The notes under the pieces: generated by a model
What the model saw: the letters and a program-made list of their open reading frames with translations, nothing else
What the model was told of the DNA's origin: nothing
Databases searched by the model: none
Assembly (NCBI RefSeq): GCF_932526225.1
Contig: NC_064047.1
Span: 2,541,501 to 2,605,500, forward strand
Reading direction: 5' to 3'
Length of the DNA stretch: 64,000 bases
Origin: Nematostella vectensis
Taxonomy: Eukaryota > Cnidaria > Anthozoa > Actiniaria > Edwardsiidae
Part shown: positions 17,824 through 28,746 of the stretch, piece by piece
How the letters are laid out: every line of letters begins with the position of its first letter
How positions within the stretch are numbered: position 1 is the stretch's first letter
Program-made: the position numbers and the translations under genes

Positions 17824-19206
17824 ATGGCAGGCCACCTCATGGCCCCCTTGATAGTACTCCTATTTGCTCTACATCTCCAGAATTTCTTATTACGGTGGCA
17901 GAGCCCACTAATTGAGTCTAAGGCCGGACCCTTCATTTCACCAGCACTTTTTGAAATGAGCCTGGACAAAGTTAAAATTTTCATGAACAATATTCATCCC
18001 AATCGTAGAAAATTGATCGCTCCCAGGAGTAACCCAAGCTCACTCGCCTTTCGCCTACTCATTCTTAGTGGGGACATCCCTCTCAATCCCGGTCCCACCT
18101 ACCGGTATCCCTGTGGAGCATGCTCAAAACCAGTTAAATGCAACCAGAAGGGTATTCAATGCGACTACTGCGATGCATGGTATCACACAAAATGCTGCTC
18201 AATAAGCAATGAAAGTTACAATACACTTGCTAACAGTTCTTGTTCTTGGATCTGCTGTGCCTGTGATGTGGCCAATTTCTCAAAGTCATCAAGTGGTCCT
18301 GACATTCCTGATGACAATTATTATTTATCTTTATCAACATCAGTACAATCATCCGGCTCAGAATCGCCCCAGCCACTAACATCCTCCCCCAGGCAAAGAT
18401 CTCCTGCATCAAATAAAATGAAAGACCCCCACAAATTGAGAGTGTTAACACTGAATGCTTGTAGCTTAAAGGGTAAAGATAAACGCCTTGAATTTCAAAG
18501 CCTGATTGACAACTACAAACCTGATATTGTTAATGTAAATGAGACCCACATTAATGACACTGTCTTTTCGGATGAAATTCTGGAGAAAGGTTACACCATT
18601 TTTCGTAAGGATAGAAACGAATTTGGTGGAGGGGTGTTGTCTGCTTTCTCCAACCATCTTGTGGTGACTCACGAGGAGCAAATGGATGGTAATTATGAAG
18701 GCATCTGGTCAAAGATAAATATTGCAGGAAGCAAATCACTTTTTGTTGGCTCAGTCTATAGGACCCCAGACTTAAATGTTGACCCCCTTGTAGCTCTCGA
18801 TGGTGCATTATGCAAGCTGGTTAAAAATCCAATTCCAAACATCCTCATTACCGGTGACCTGAACCTGCCTAGTATATCATGGGAAGATGATAACTACGCT
18901 GTAAGACCTAATCCTACTTATGGGCTTGAAGTAAACCACAAGTTTTTGGACATTGTGAACGACCACTCACTGACTCAACATGTTATGGAGCCAACTAGAG
19001 GGGAGAACACCCTCGATTTTGTTCTCACCACTTGCCCAGAGATGGTATTAGACCTAGTGGTTGAGCCCGGCATGAGTGATCATGATCTGGTGCTATTTGA
19101 TCTAAACTTGAAGCCCTCTTTCAACAAGAAAAAGCCTCGTAAAGTATTTGTATTTAAGAAAGGTAATATGGGTGCAGTGAAAACTGACCTTAAAAAAACA
19201 TCTTGA
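17824..19206 (+). pseudogene. LINE polyprotein N-terminal part: 2A-like motif, PHD finger, endonuclease
   Basis: A 460-residue open frame. Residues about 75-91 read AFRLLILSGDIPLNPGP, a 2A-like ribosome-skipping motif (usual core DxExNPGP; here Pro replaces the Glu). Residues about 97-148 form a PHD-type zinc finger (C-x2-C, CDYC, HTKCC, WICCAC). An endonuclease/exonuclease/phosphatase domain follows: LTLNACSL, catalytic-type NETH, ITGDLNLP, TLDFVLTTCP and SDHDLVLFDL. The frame breaks at KKTS near 19206, with homologous RT-linker coding resuming at once in another frame (19238). The PHD finger with 2A-like motif is typical of cnidarian and other invertebrate LINEs. Confidence 0.8.
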
Positions 19207-19237
19207 TAATTACTTCAACAATGAGGCCTATCATAAA

Positions 19238-19743
19238 TTGATCAATGAAAACTACGATTTCTTTAAAACCACAATCACTGAGATCATGAAAAAACATATC
19301 CCACAAAAAAACATCAGTGGTAGATGGAACTTGCCATGGATCACTAGTTCCATTAAAAGGTTAATCCGAAAAAAGCAACGTCTATATAACCATGCCAAAC
19401 ACTGTAACAACCATGCTGCCTGGAAAAAATTTAAAGACTTGCGTAAACTCGTAAAGAAAAATCTCGCTAAGGCACACAGCGAGTATATGTCCCAGCTCTT
19501 AACAGTCCCAGAGGGTAGTTAAACAGCGAACCATACCATAACCAAACGGTTCTGGACGTACATCAAGTCCAAAAAGACCCATGATGTTGGTGTTGCTCCC
19601 CTACGCGATGATAAGGGTGAATTAGTCAGTGACAGTCTTGGTAAGGCACGTGCTCTGAGTTCACAGTTCCAGTCCGTTTTTACTCATGAAAATAATAGTT
19701 CTATACCTACACTTGGACCAAGTCCTTATCCGACTATACCGTC
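19238..19743 (+). pseudogene. LINE linker between endonuclease and RT, broken
   Basis: The frame 19238-19522 encodes a Lys-rich segment (SSIKRLIRKKQRLYNHAK, FKDLRKLVKKNLAKAHSEY), typical of the region between endonuclease and RT in CR1/Jockey-type LINEs. After a stop at 19520-19522, reading continues in other frames (FWTYIKSKKT, SLGKARALSSQFQSVFTHE) up to the LTR insertion point at 19743. Confidence 0.65.
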
Positions 19744-19897
19744 TGTAATGTTTTCGGGACTAAAACATCACGAAGAAATAGACAGCTCGTTGAACACAAC
19801 AACTGAACTCCATTTATTTCTGAACAACCCCACGACATGCCCACGAGGCATTCCAAATATGGTGTACAACACAGGGAGCCCATCCGAATATATTACA
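19744..19897 (-). repeat. 3' LTR of the Ty3/gypsy element
   Basis: 154 bp, TG...CA bounded with short TGTAAT/ATTACA inverted ends, one base different from the 5' LTR. The left target duplication CCGTC precedes it. Confidence 0.93.
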
Positions 19898-19909
19898 TCT
19901 CCCCGTTCC
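19898..19909 (-). other. Polypurine tract
   Basis: On the coding (minus) strand the bases directly before the 3' LTR read GGAACGGGGAGA. This is the expected position and composition of the plus-strand primer. Confidence 0.7.
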
Positions 19910-19979
19910 TGGAATGAACTAGCTACAAACATGTAAACAATGTCAATGACTAGAGAGCTAAATACATCTAATAGTCTCT

Positions 19980-22900
19980 TTACAAGTCCAGACGTACTAC
20001 AGGTTTAGGGGTACGCCTTGGGTAACGCCTCACAGGTGTAGATGCCACGTCAGGTGGTGACTCAGTTGTACATGTAGGAACAACAGTCTCTGAAGATTTA
20101 GGTGAGACTTCAGGTAGAGGGGTAACCTCAGGCTCAGGAAGAATGGGTTTAGAGGACACTACTGGAGTAGAGGGCAAAACAAAGCCACTCCCAGTCATAG
20201 CTGTAGCTGTAGTTGGTGGGGATGTGTGCTCCGCATCACCAGCTGCTAGAAGGTGATCAACATGCACATGACACATTCGTCCTCCAATACGTATCTGGTA
20301 TGCTAGGGGACCGATTCTCAAGATCACTGTTCCTTTATCCCACTTGTGTTTTCCTCTGAAGTTACGAACTAAAACAATGTCTCCTGGAAGAAACTCACGA
20401 GTTTTTGTTCGGCCACCATCATGCTGTTGCTTTTCCTTCATCTGACGCTCCTCAACATGCTGGGCCAGATTGGGCTGAAGCAATGCCAAACGTGTGCGAG
20501 GCTTACGCTTCAAGAACAACTCAGCAGGTGTCTGCCCAGTAACCGTATGGGGCGTGTTCCTGTACGAAAACAGAAAACTTGACAGCCGTTGCTGTAGCGG
20601 TTTCCCCTGATCAAACTTGCTGGTAAGTAACGCCTGCTTGAGAGTTTGAACATATCTCTCCGCCTCCCCGTTAGAAGCGGGATGATAGCGAGGGACCCGT
20701 GTATGCCGTATTCCATTACTTTTCATAAACATGTCCAGCTCACTAGAACGGTGGACCGTTATCGGAGACCATCTCCTCTGGTAATCCATGTGATGCAAAT
20801 AGACCAGCCAGCATTTCAATGGTCTTGGGTGCAGTAGTGGAAGATGTAGCAATAATCTCAGGCCACTTTGAGTGTGCATCGACAACAACAAAAAAGTTCA
20901 CTCCGTCTTTAACAGCATAATCCATGTGCACTCGTTGCCAAACTCTAACAGGCCATTTCCATGGGATCAAAGGTGCTGTGGCAGGCTGCTTACGAACAGA
21001 CTGGCAGGCCTCACAATGGTGCACCATGTTCTCGATAGCCTGATCGAGCTTTGGCCACCACAGGTAGCTGCGTGCGAGAGACTTCATGCGACACATACCT
21101 GGGTGATCTGCGTGAAGATCATGCAGGATTTTCTCCTGAAATGCCTCTGGGATAATGACCCGCAGACCCCAGAGAACACAGTCTTGTTCCACAGACAGTT
21201 CCAATCGACGATTGAAATAAGGACGTAATTCCTCCTCCTGTGTCTGCTGTGGCCAGCCACTTTTCACATAATGAAGTACCTTGCTTAACACAGAATCCTT
21301 TCTTGTTTCCATAGCAATGTCCCTTGCCGTTACAGGTAGGTCATCCACATAACTGAAATGATAAATTTCAGTTTCCTCTGAAACTCTTGGCTTATCAACA
21401 GGAAGTCTGGACAGCCCATCCGCATTGCTGTGATCGACACCTTTACGGTAAACGACATCATACTGGTGGGATGCTAAAATTAAAGCCCACCTCTGAAGAC
21501 GAGCCGCAGCTAGTGTGGGAATTGCCGACTTTGGCCCTAAGATTGTTAGGAGTGGTTTATGGTCGGTCTCCAGAATAAATCGTCGCCCATATAAAAACTG
21601 GTGGAACTTTTTAACTCCGTAAATAATGGACAGGGCTTCCTTCTCTAGCTGGGCATAATTCTTTTCACTACCAGTGAGGGTTCTTGAGGCAAAAGCAATG
21701 GGGCGCTCCTCGCCTCCTGGCATAACGTGTGAAATAACGGCTCCAATGCCATAGGGTGATGCATCACAAGCCAATTTAATTGGAAGATTGACGTCATAAT
21801 GAGTTAGGACTTTCGCTGATTGCAGGAGCTCTTTTGCAGAGGTGAAGGCTTGCTCGCATTCTGGCAGCCATGACCACTCAACCCCGTCCCGCAGGAGGTT
21901 GTTTAACGGGTGCAGCAATGTTGACAAGTTCGGGAGAAATTTTCCGTAGTACTGTAACATACCCAGAAAAGATCTCAACTCGGTAACATTAGTTGGCGCA
22001 GGAGCATCCACAACAGCCCGAACTTTCTCTGGTGAAGGGTGGACACCCTCGGCATCAATGACATGACCGAGAAAACCGACCCTGTCCTCCAGGAAACTGC
22101 ATTTCGACAACTTGAGAGAAATTCCGTATTTCTCAAGTCTTTCCAGCACCGCCTCTAATCTTGCTTTGTGTTCCTGGTCATTCCTTCCAGTGATCAAAAT
22201 ATCGTCGATATAGCAAACAACACCATCAATGCCCTTGAGAATGGTGTCAATAGTAGATTGAAATACAGCAGGTGCGCTTGCGACACCAAAAGGCAACCGA
22301 TTATACTGATAGAGCCCTTTACAGGTGTTGACAGTGAGGAACTTCTTGGACTCCTCACCAAGAGGCAGTTGCTGATATGCATGCTTGAGGTCAAGTTTAG
22401 AAAACTTGGTACCACCTGCCAGAGCACTGAGCAAATCTTGAGGGTTAGGCAGAGGGTATTGGTCGACGTCCAAAACTGGATTCACCGTAACTTTGTAGTC
22501 TCCACACAAACGAACACCACCATCTGCCTTAGGGACGACCACTAACGGGGCAGCCCACTCACTATGGGACACTTTTGTCACGATCCCCTCCTTTTCCATG
22601 CGATCCAACTCTGCTTCAACTGCTGGCTTTAGGGCATACGGCACGGGGCGAGCCTTATGAAACCTAGGCGTGGCCTCAGGTTGCACATTGATTCTTGCTT
22701 GAAACTCCTTGATTTTGCCCAGGCCCGTACCGAAAACACCCTTGAACCGTGCAGTCAGTTCATGAACTAAATCAGAAGAAGAAACACTAAAAAGGTGCTC
22801 CCAGTTCAGCTTAACAACACTGAGCCAATTACGACCCAGAATAGCTGGTTTGCTCTCAACTTTTGCCACAATCAGAGGCAACTTGGCACTTTGACCCTCG

Positions 22901-23937
22901 TACTCAACTAGAACTTCGGTTTCACCAATTAAAGGTAACACTGATCCAGAATAAGTCTTTAATGAGGTACTTGCATTCTTGAGTTTCAAATGTCCAAAAT
23001 TCTCTTTGAACAACTTTTCAGGGATGACTGTGCGTGCAGCTCCCGTATCAACTTCCATTGGAATTTCCTTTCCGTTAACAGTGATAGTTACTGTCACTGC
23101 TTTGCTGCTGGGTTCACGAGTTGAAAAGAACCCCAATGACTCATCTTCTTGGTCATTGTCCACTGAAACTTCAACATACTTGGTTTCCTTGCACTCCTTG
23201 GACTGACAGACTCTCTTTAGGTGACCCACTTTGCCACAATTATCACACTTATACTTCTTGTATTTACAGGATTTGCCATCATGTTCAGCACTGCCACAAC
23301 GATGACATGCTGTTTTGGGCTTTCCTCCCTTGTTCTGTGTGAATTTCTTGTGTTTCTGTGGCTTTTTTCCAAGCTGATGAACTTCTTCAACGCAGCCCGA
23401 TCCGGACGATCCAGAGCCCTTCAATTCCGACGACTTCGATTCCGCCGTTTCCATCGACTGAGCGATCTCCAAAGCCTTCGCAAACGTCAAGGTTTTCTCG
23501 GTTAAAAGTTTCCGTTGAATCGCTTCCTGGCGTAGACCACATACAAAACGGTCTCTCAAAGCTTCATCTTGGAAAGTTCCGAACTCACAGTGAGTTGAAA
23601 GCTTCTTTAGTTGGGCGCCAAAGTCCGCAACTGTTTCGGAGTCGTGACGAAACCGGTTATGAAAATTGAATCGCTCGGCAATAACCAAGGGTTTCGGATG
23701 CAAATGGCCACTCAAAATATCCACAAGATCTTTATATGTCTTGGTGTCAGGTTTTTCCGGAGTCAAAAGATTCCTCAACAGTCCGTACGTTTCAGGACCT
23801 ATTGCAGTGAGCAAGACAGCTACCTCGTTCTCCTTTCGCACGCCATTCGCCTTCATGAAGTTTTCAAGCCGCTCAATGTAAGCTTCAAACGACTCTTTTT
23901 GCCGGTCGAACTCTCTTAGTTGACCGATGACACTCAT
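19980..23937 (-). pseudogene. Gag-Pol polyprotein of the Ty3/gypsy element, one frameshift
   Basis: Translation starts at 23937 (MSVIGQLREFDRQ). Order: Gag (residues 1-205); two CCHC zinc knuckles at about 211-224 (CHRCGSAEHDGKSC) and 231-244 (CDNCGKVGHLKRVC); aspartic protease with DTG at about 297-299; reverse transcriptase with VCYIDDILITG at about 574-584; RNase H with LACDASPYGIG; integrase with an HHCC finger (HHCEACQSV), core Asp in HMDYAVKDG and SDNGPPF. There a two-base deletion near 20745 changes frame. The frame then continues with HPASNGEAERYVQTLK (catalytic Glu), a GPY-like segment (IGPLAYQIRIGG) and a Pro/Thr-rich tail to 19980. Fused Gag-Pol and the short leader fit the Mag lineage. 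Confidence 0.92.
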
Positions 23938-23949
23938 GGTGTTCCACAG

Positions 23950-23967
23950 ATCCGGTTCTCGTCGCCA
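23950..23967 (-). other. Primer binding site, tRNA-Ser type
   Basis: Two bases inside the 5' LTR the coding strand reads TGGCGACGAGAACCGG. The first ten bases fit the 3' end of a tRNA-Ser (GCU) ending CTCGTCGCCA, a primer type I associate with Mag/SURL-like elements. The match beyond ten bases is imperfect. Confidence 0.6.
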
Positions 23968-23969
23968 GA

Positions 23970-24123
23970 TGTAATGTTTTCGGGACTAAAACATCACGAA
24001 GAAATAGACAGCTCGTTGAACACAACAACTGAACTCCATATATTTCTGAACAACCCCACGACATGCCCACGAGGCATTCCAAATATGGTGTACAACACAG
24101 GGAGCCCATCCGAATATATTACA
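23970..24123 (-). repeat. 5' LTR of the Ty3/gypsy element
   Basis: Same 154-bp unit as 19744-19897 with a single base difference; the right target duplication CCGTC follows at 24124-24128. Confidence 0.93.
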
Positions 24124-25608
24124 CCGTCTACTTTAATATCTATAGACGGTGTTATCAAACTACTTCAAAATGTTAACCCGAAGAAAGCTAATGGCCCTGA
24201 TTTAATCCCCTGTAAAATTTTACAAGAAGCTGCCCATGAAATCGCCCCAGCTCTGACGTTCTTGTTCACACAATCTTTAGAGACCGGTACTCTCCCGAAT
24301 GACTGGCTCAGTGCAAGTGTGACCCCAGTGTTCAAAAAGGAAAATAAGAATATCCCTTCCAACTACCGTCCTATTTCACTGACTGCTGTACCTTGTAAAA
24401 TACTTGAGCACATTATTTTCCATGAAATAATGAATCATCTTGATACCCATAATATCCTCGTCAAGTTCCAACATGGTTTTCCTGTGAAACGCAATTAATA
24501 ACCACCCTAGAGGATGTGGGGAAAGCTCTAGATCTCGGCAGACAAACTGATCTGATCATCATGTATTTTAGTAAAGCCTTTGATATTGTTCCCCACCAGC
24601 GGCTTATTTCCAAGCTGGATTTTTATGGAATTCGGGGTCTCCTAAAGACCTGGCTTACAACCTGGTTAACACATAGGGAACAATCCGTTCTTGTTGATGG
24701 AGTCTCATCTGCCCCTATAAGTGTGTCATCTGGTGTGCCCCAGGGGACCGTTCTCGGCCCACTGATGTTTTTACTCTACATAAATGACATCGGCAATGAT
24801 TGTAAATCTTCTACCATAAGATTGTTTGCTGATGATACTCTTTTATACAGTGTCATCGAGGCAACTTCTGATGCACATCAGCTCCAGTCTGATCTTACCT
24901 CCATCGAGAAATGGGCAGAGAAATGGCTCATGTCCTTTAACCCAACAAAATGTTTTGTCATGAGAGTCACGAGAAATAAGGAACCTATAGTATTTAACTA
25001 CACATTGATGAACCACATCCTTAAACCAGTTGAACACCATCCATACCTAGGCGTCGAGCTCTCGAACACACTTGACTGGAGCTGGCATATAAACAACAAA
25101 GTGTCCAAAGCCAACCAGACCTTAGGTTTTCTTAGGCGCAACCTAAGCAACTGCCCAGAGAACATTAAGGAAGCTGCTTATAAATCGCTCGTTCTTCCAC
25201 ACTTAGAGTATGCCAGCTCTGCCTGGGATCCATGGTTGAAGAAACACGTCAAACAGATTGAGAAGGTTCAAAGGAGGGCGGGTCGTTTTGTTAAAAATTG
25301 CTGGGATAGGACTCCTGGCACAGTTACAAACATCCTTAACGATTTGGAGTGGCCCCCTCTCTCTAAAAGGCGCCAGGATGCCAGGCTTACATTATTTTAC
25401 AAGGCTGTTAACAAAAAATCAGCACTTGAGATACCAGACAATATTCTCTCAGCTCTCATCCAGATAAATTTATCGAGTTATGTCCAAGAACAGAAGCTTA
25501 TAAGAACTCGTTTTTCTGTAGGACAATAAAAGAATGGAACAAGCTGCCCCGCCTTACCCTGGATTCCACTAGTGCAGATATTTTTAGAGAACGAATAAAA
25601 TTAAATTA
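24124..25608 (+). pseudogene. LINE reverse transcriptase, C-terminal two thirds
   Basis: It continues the interrupted LINE. The first frame (to 24498) has KKANGPDLIPCKILQEAA, ETGTLPNDW and the RT finger motif NYRPISLTAVPCKILEHII. After a shift near 24495 the frame 24516-25529 contains YFSKAFDIVPHQRL, SSGVPQGTVLGPLMFLLYIN and the catalytic box FADDTLLY, followed by thumb and C-terminal motifs (HLEYASSAWDPW, VQRRAGRFVKN). A last shift near 25515 leads to RTIKEWNKLPRL and the end at about 25608. All RT motifs are visible but no single frame encodes them. Confidence 0.85.
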
Positions 25609-25720
25609 AATCAATAAAATTATATTAATACCAATAATGCTGTTTAAACGATTTGTATCTTTTTACTTTATTTAATCTTTTTTTTATTCTGCCTTATTAT
25701 TATTTTTATTCTGCCTTATT

Positions 25721-25970
<250 letters not shown>

Positions 25971-26037
25971 ATTAATTAATGTATTTATTTTTACAATTAA
26001 TTTATATCCACAGTGATGGTAACCCCTTTGTGGATTA

Positions 26038-26070
26038 ACAATGTAGATGTAGATGTAGATGTAGATGTAG
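26038..26070 (+). repeat. GTAGAT hexamer tail of the LINE
   Basis: About five tandem copies of GTAGAT close the LINE, as in several CR1/L2-type elements. The tail abuts the GTAGAAGG end of the following foldback element. Confidence 0.75.
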
Positions 26071-27748
26071 AAGGAATTTGACCTTGCTAACAAAACCACA
26101 ATTTGACAGATTTCGTTTTACGACTTATCCGAATAAGGAATGGACTATGAAGAGGATTGTCAGTGTTTGCTCATCATTTCTCAATAAAGGAAATGAAATT
26201 TCATAACGCCCGATTTCGCTTTAACGACTCCTTTCAAAAGAGTTCTCGAAAAAGGAAATGGTATTTCATAACTCCTGATCTCGTTTTAACTAATTATCCG
26301 AATAAGGAATAGACTAAAAAGAGTGTTTTTCATATTTTCTAAACATTTCCCGAATAAGTAATGGAATCTCCCAACGTGCGATTTCGTTTTACGACTTATC
26401 CGAATAAGGAATAGACTAAAGAGAGGGTTCTTTAGTATTTTCTAAACATTTCTTTAATAAGGAAATAGTATTTTATAACGCCTGATTTCTTTTTAACTAC
26501 TTATCCGAATAAGGAATAGACTAAAAAGAGGGTCGTTAGTGTTTTCTTAACATTTCTCGAATAAGGAAATTTTATATCATAATGCCCGATTTCTTTTTTA
26601 CCACTTATCCGAATAAGGATTAGACTATAAAGATGATTGTTAGTGTTTGCACACCGTTTTTTTTCCGTAAAAGGAAATGAAATTTTGTTATTACGATATA
26701 TTTGAATAAAGATTTGCGATATTTTCGAATTAAAGAATATAACGTTTGTTAAATGCATGAATTTATTGAAATATACGGGTGACACCAGCCTTCATAACTA
26801 TTCCGATCTCGTGTGTAATACATCAATAAGAATTGTCTATAAGGAGCTTGTACTTGCTCATTTCCTTATACCAAGGATATTATGCAAATGGTTTGTGGTT
26901 ATTTGAAAATTTTTTTATTAAATTTGAAAATCTATTACTTGCATATTTGGTTGAAAATATTACACAATGATTAAATTTATTTGAAATAATTATATTTACA
27001 TTTATGATTGACTCTACACAGAATTGTTTTGTTTGAGCGTGATACACTATGGAAAATGAAAGCGGTATCATATCACTTGGATTATGTTTGTCCCATTTAT
27101 TGTTCTGAAAAAGATATTGGATTTCCTGAAGGACGATTTTGCACGATATGTTATGATAAACATCTGCGCAGGAGTTGATTGATTGGAGTCGTAAAAGGTT
27201 TTCTTCCACAAGTCTAACAGACAGCCAAGAGTACAGGTTGCCTGTCTTGTCCTAGTATTCCTTATTCGGATTAGTAGTTAAAACGAAATCAGGCGTTATG
27301 AAATTCCATTTCCTTATTCGAGAAATGTTTAGAAAATATAAAAAAACCCTCTTTTTAGTCTATTTCTTATTCGGATAAGTAGTTAAAACAAGATCGGGAG
27401 TTATGAAATACCATTTCCTTCTTCGAGAACTCTTTCGAAAGGAGTAGTTAAAGCGAAATCGGGAGTTATGAAATTTCCTTTCCTTTATTGAGAAATAATG
27501 AGCAAACACTGACAATCCTCTTCATAGTCTATTCCTTATTCGGATAAGTCGTAAAACGAAATTGGACGTTGGGAGATTCCATTTCCTTATTCGCAAAAAC
27601 TAACTTGAATAAGGAACAGTTCCCTATTCCTGTCACTGCACTAATCTATTTGTTTTGTCAGAGCCTTATCTAGTAGCCAAGGTGTTAATTGACAACAAGC
27701 ACTATCTGTCAAATTGTGGTTTTGTTAGCAAGGTCAAATTCCTTCTAC
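26067..27748. mobile_element. Foldback DNA element with nested TTATCCGAATAAGGAA repeats
   Basis: The ends 26067-26110 and 27705-27748 are a perfect or near-perfect 44-bp inverted pair (GTAGAAGGAATTTGACCTTG inward). Inside, about 26110-26660 carries repeats of roughly 100 bp with CTTATCCGAATAAGGAA and TTTCATAACGCCCGATTTCG, and about 27240-27600 carries the same units in inverse orientation. The unit itself is nearly palindromic (CTTATNNNNATAAG). The central 26660-27230 is AT-rich and holds no gene that I can support. It is non-autonomous; its helper is unknown. Confidence 0.8.
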
Positions 27749-28351
27749 ACCTGTACCTAGTCAAGTAAAGCGTGAATATTTCTCCTCTAAATATATTAAT
27801 GCGTTTGAAAAGAAAGCCTAAGATACAAATACATTTATTAGATGAGAGGTAGATTTCCTCTCTTTTGCTAGATTCATTTGTGATAGCGATTGCACGCATT
27901 GCGTAATTTGACCTTTTGTAAGCAGATAGAGTCTCATGTTCACAGCTTTGTTAGCAGCAAAGCACGTTAAAGCAACCAAAATTACCCGACGAAAATGCTG
28001 TTGGACTCGTTCTGAATAAACTGTTATGCCTAAATACTGTTTCAACTCGAATTTAAAGGTATTATGTAAGTACCCCCCCGGATTTGAATAAGGAACTGAG
28101 CAAATAAGGAAACAGACGAAAAAGGAACTGCGAATAAGGAACTAACTTCACTCTGGTTTATCACGCTACCAGCTTCTTTGTCATTCATTCATTCCATAGT
28201 TCTTCGAGGCGCGTTGTCAGCATCTGCTTTGGTTTTAAACGCTCAACCCACCCAGAAATATTTTGTGGCATATAAATATGTCTTGTCTTGCATACTCTTG
28301 ACATATAAGTATGACAAATACAGTATGGGTGGCATAAGGAATGTAATGTAT
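27749..28351. other. Gene-free stretch with further AATAAGGAA motifs
   Basis: I see no supported coding region. At 28085-28145 GAATAAGGAACT and AAATAAGGAAAC recur four times, resembling the internal unit of the neighbouring foldback element. Confidence 0.55.
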
Positions 28352-28642
28352 ACAAAGATTTGGATGCAAAGATTGTAGTGCAAAGAAAATGGCCTTTTGA
28401 CACGTGGTATTATTTATGTGAAATATATAGAGAAAAGATATGTGACATATAGTGGAGAAAAGAAGCAATATTCAATCCAACTGTTATTCAACATTCAACC
28501 CCTTATTTGACTGTATTCAATCACAATTGTTCAATTTTCAACCACTTCATTCAGTAGGGTGTGCATTTGCTTCTTTGAAAACACACACGTCGATTGATAA
28601 ACCGGGCATATTTAATAGCCCCTGTGCACACTGCTAAGAATA
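28352..28642. repeat. Dispersed repeat copy without the MITE
   Basis: It matches 10803-10867 joined to 11263-11485. It lies directly upstream of the first coding exon of the STRA6-like gene and could include its 5' untranslated region, or be an unrelated dispersed repeat. Confidence 0.7.
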
Positions 28643-28746
28643 ATTATGCCAGCCAGATAAATTAAAGAGAAGAGAAGGGACATTTGCTTTCAGGATGTAT
28701 TTAAAAAAAAAAATAAACTTTTTTTTCTATTTTCAGCCTTACAACT

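Larger units (their letters stand above)
19744..24123 (-). mobile_element. Ty3/gypsy LTR retrotransposon (Mag-like), nearly intact
   Basis: A 4,380-bp element with 154-bp LTRs that start TGTAAT and end ATTACA, flanked by the 5-bp duplication CCGTC (19739-19743 and 24124-24128). The LTRs differ at only one base (TTT/TAT near 19816), which indicates a recent insertion. Genes lie on the minus strand, so 23970-24123 is the 5' LTR. The leader from LTR to ATG is only 32 bases. One frameshift near 20745 in the integrase is the only coding break I see. Confidence 0.93.
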
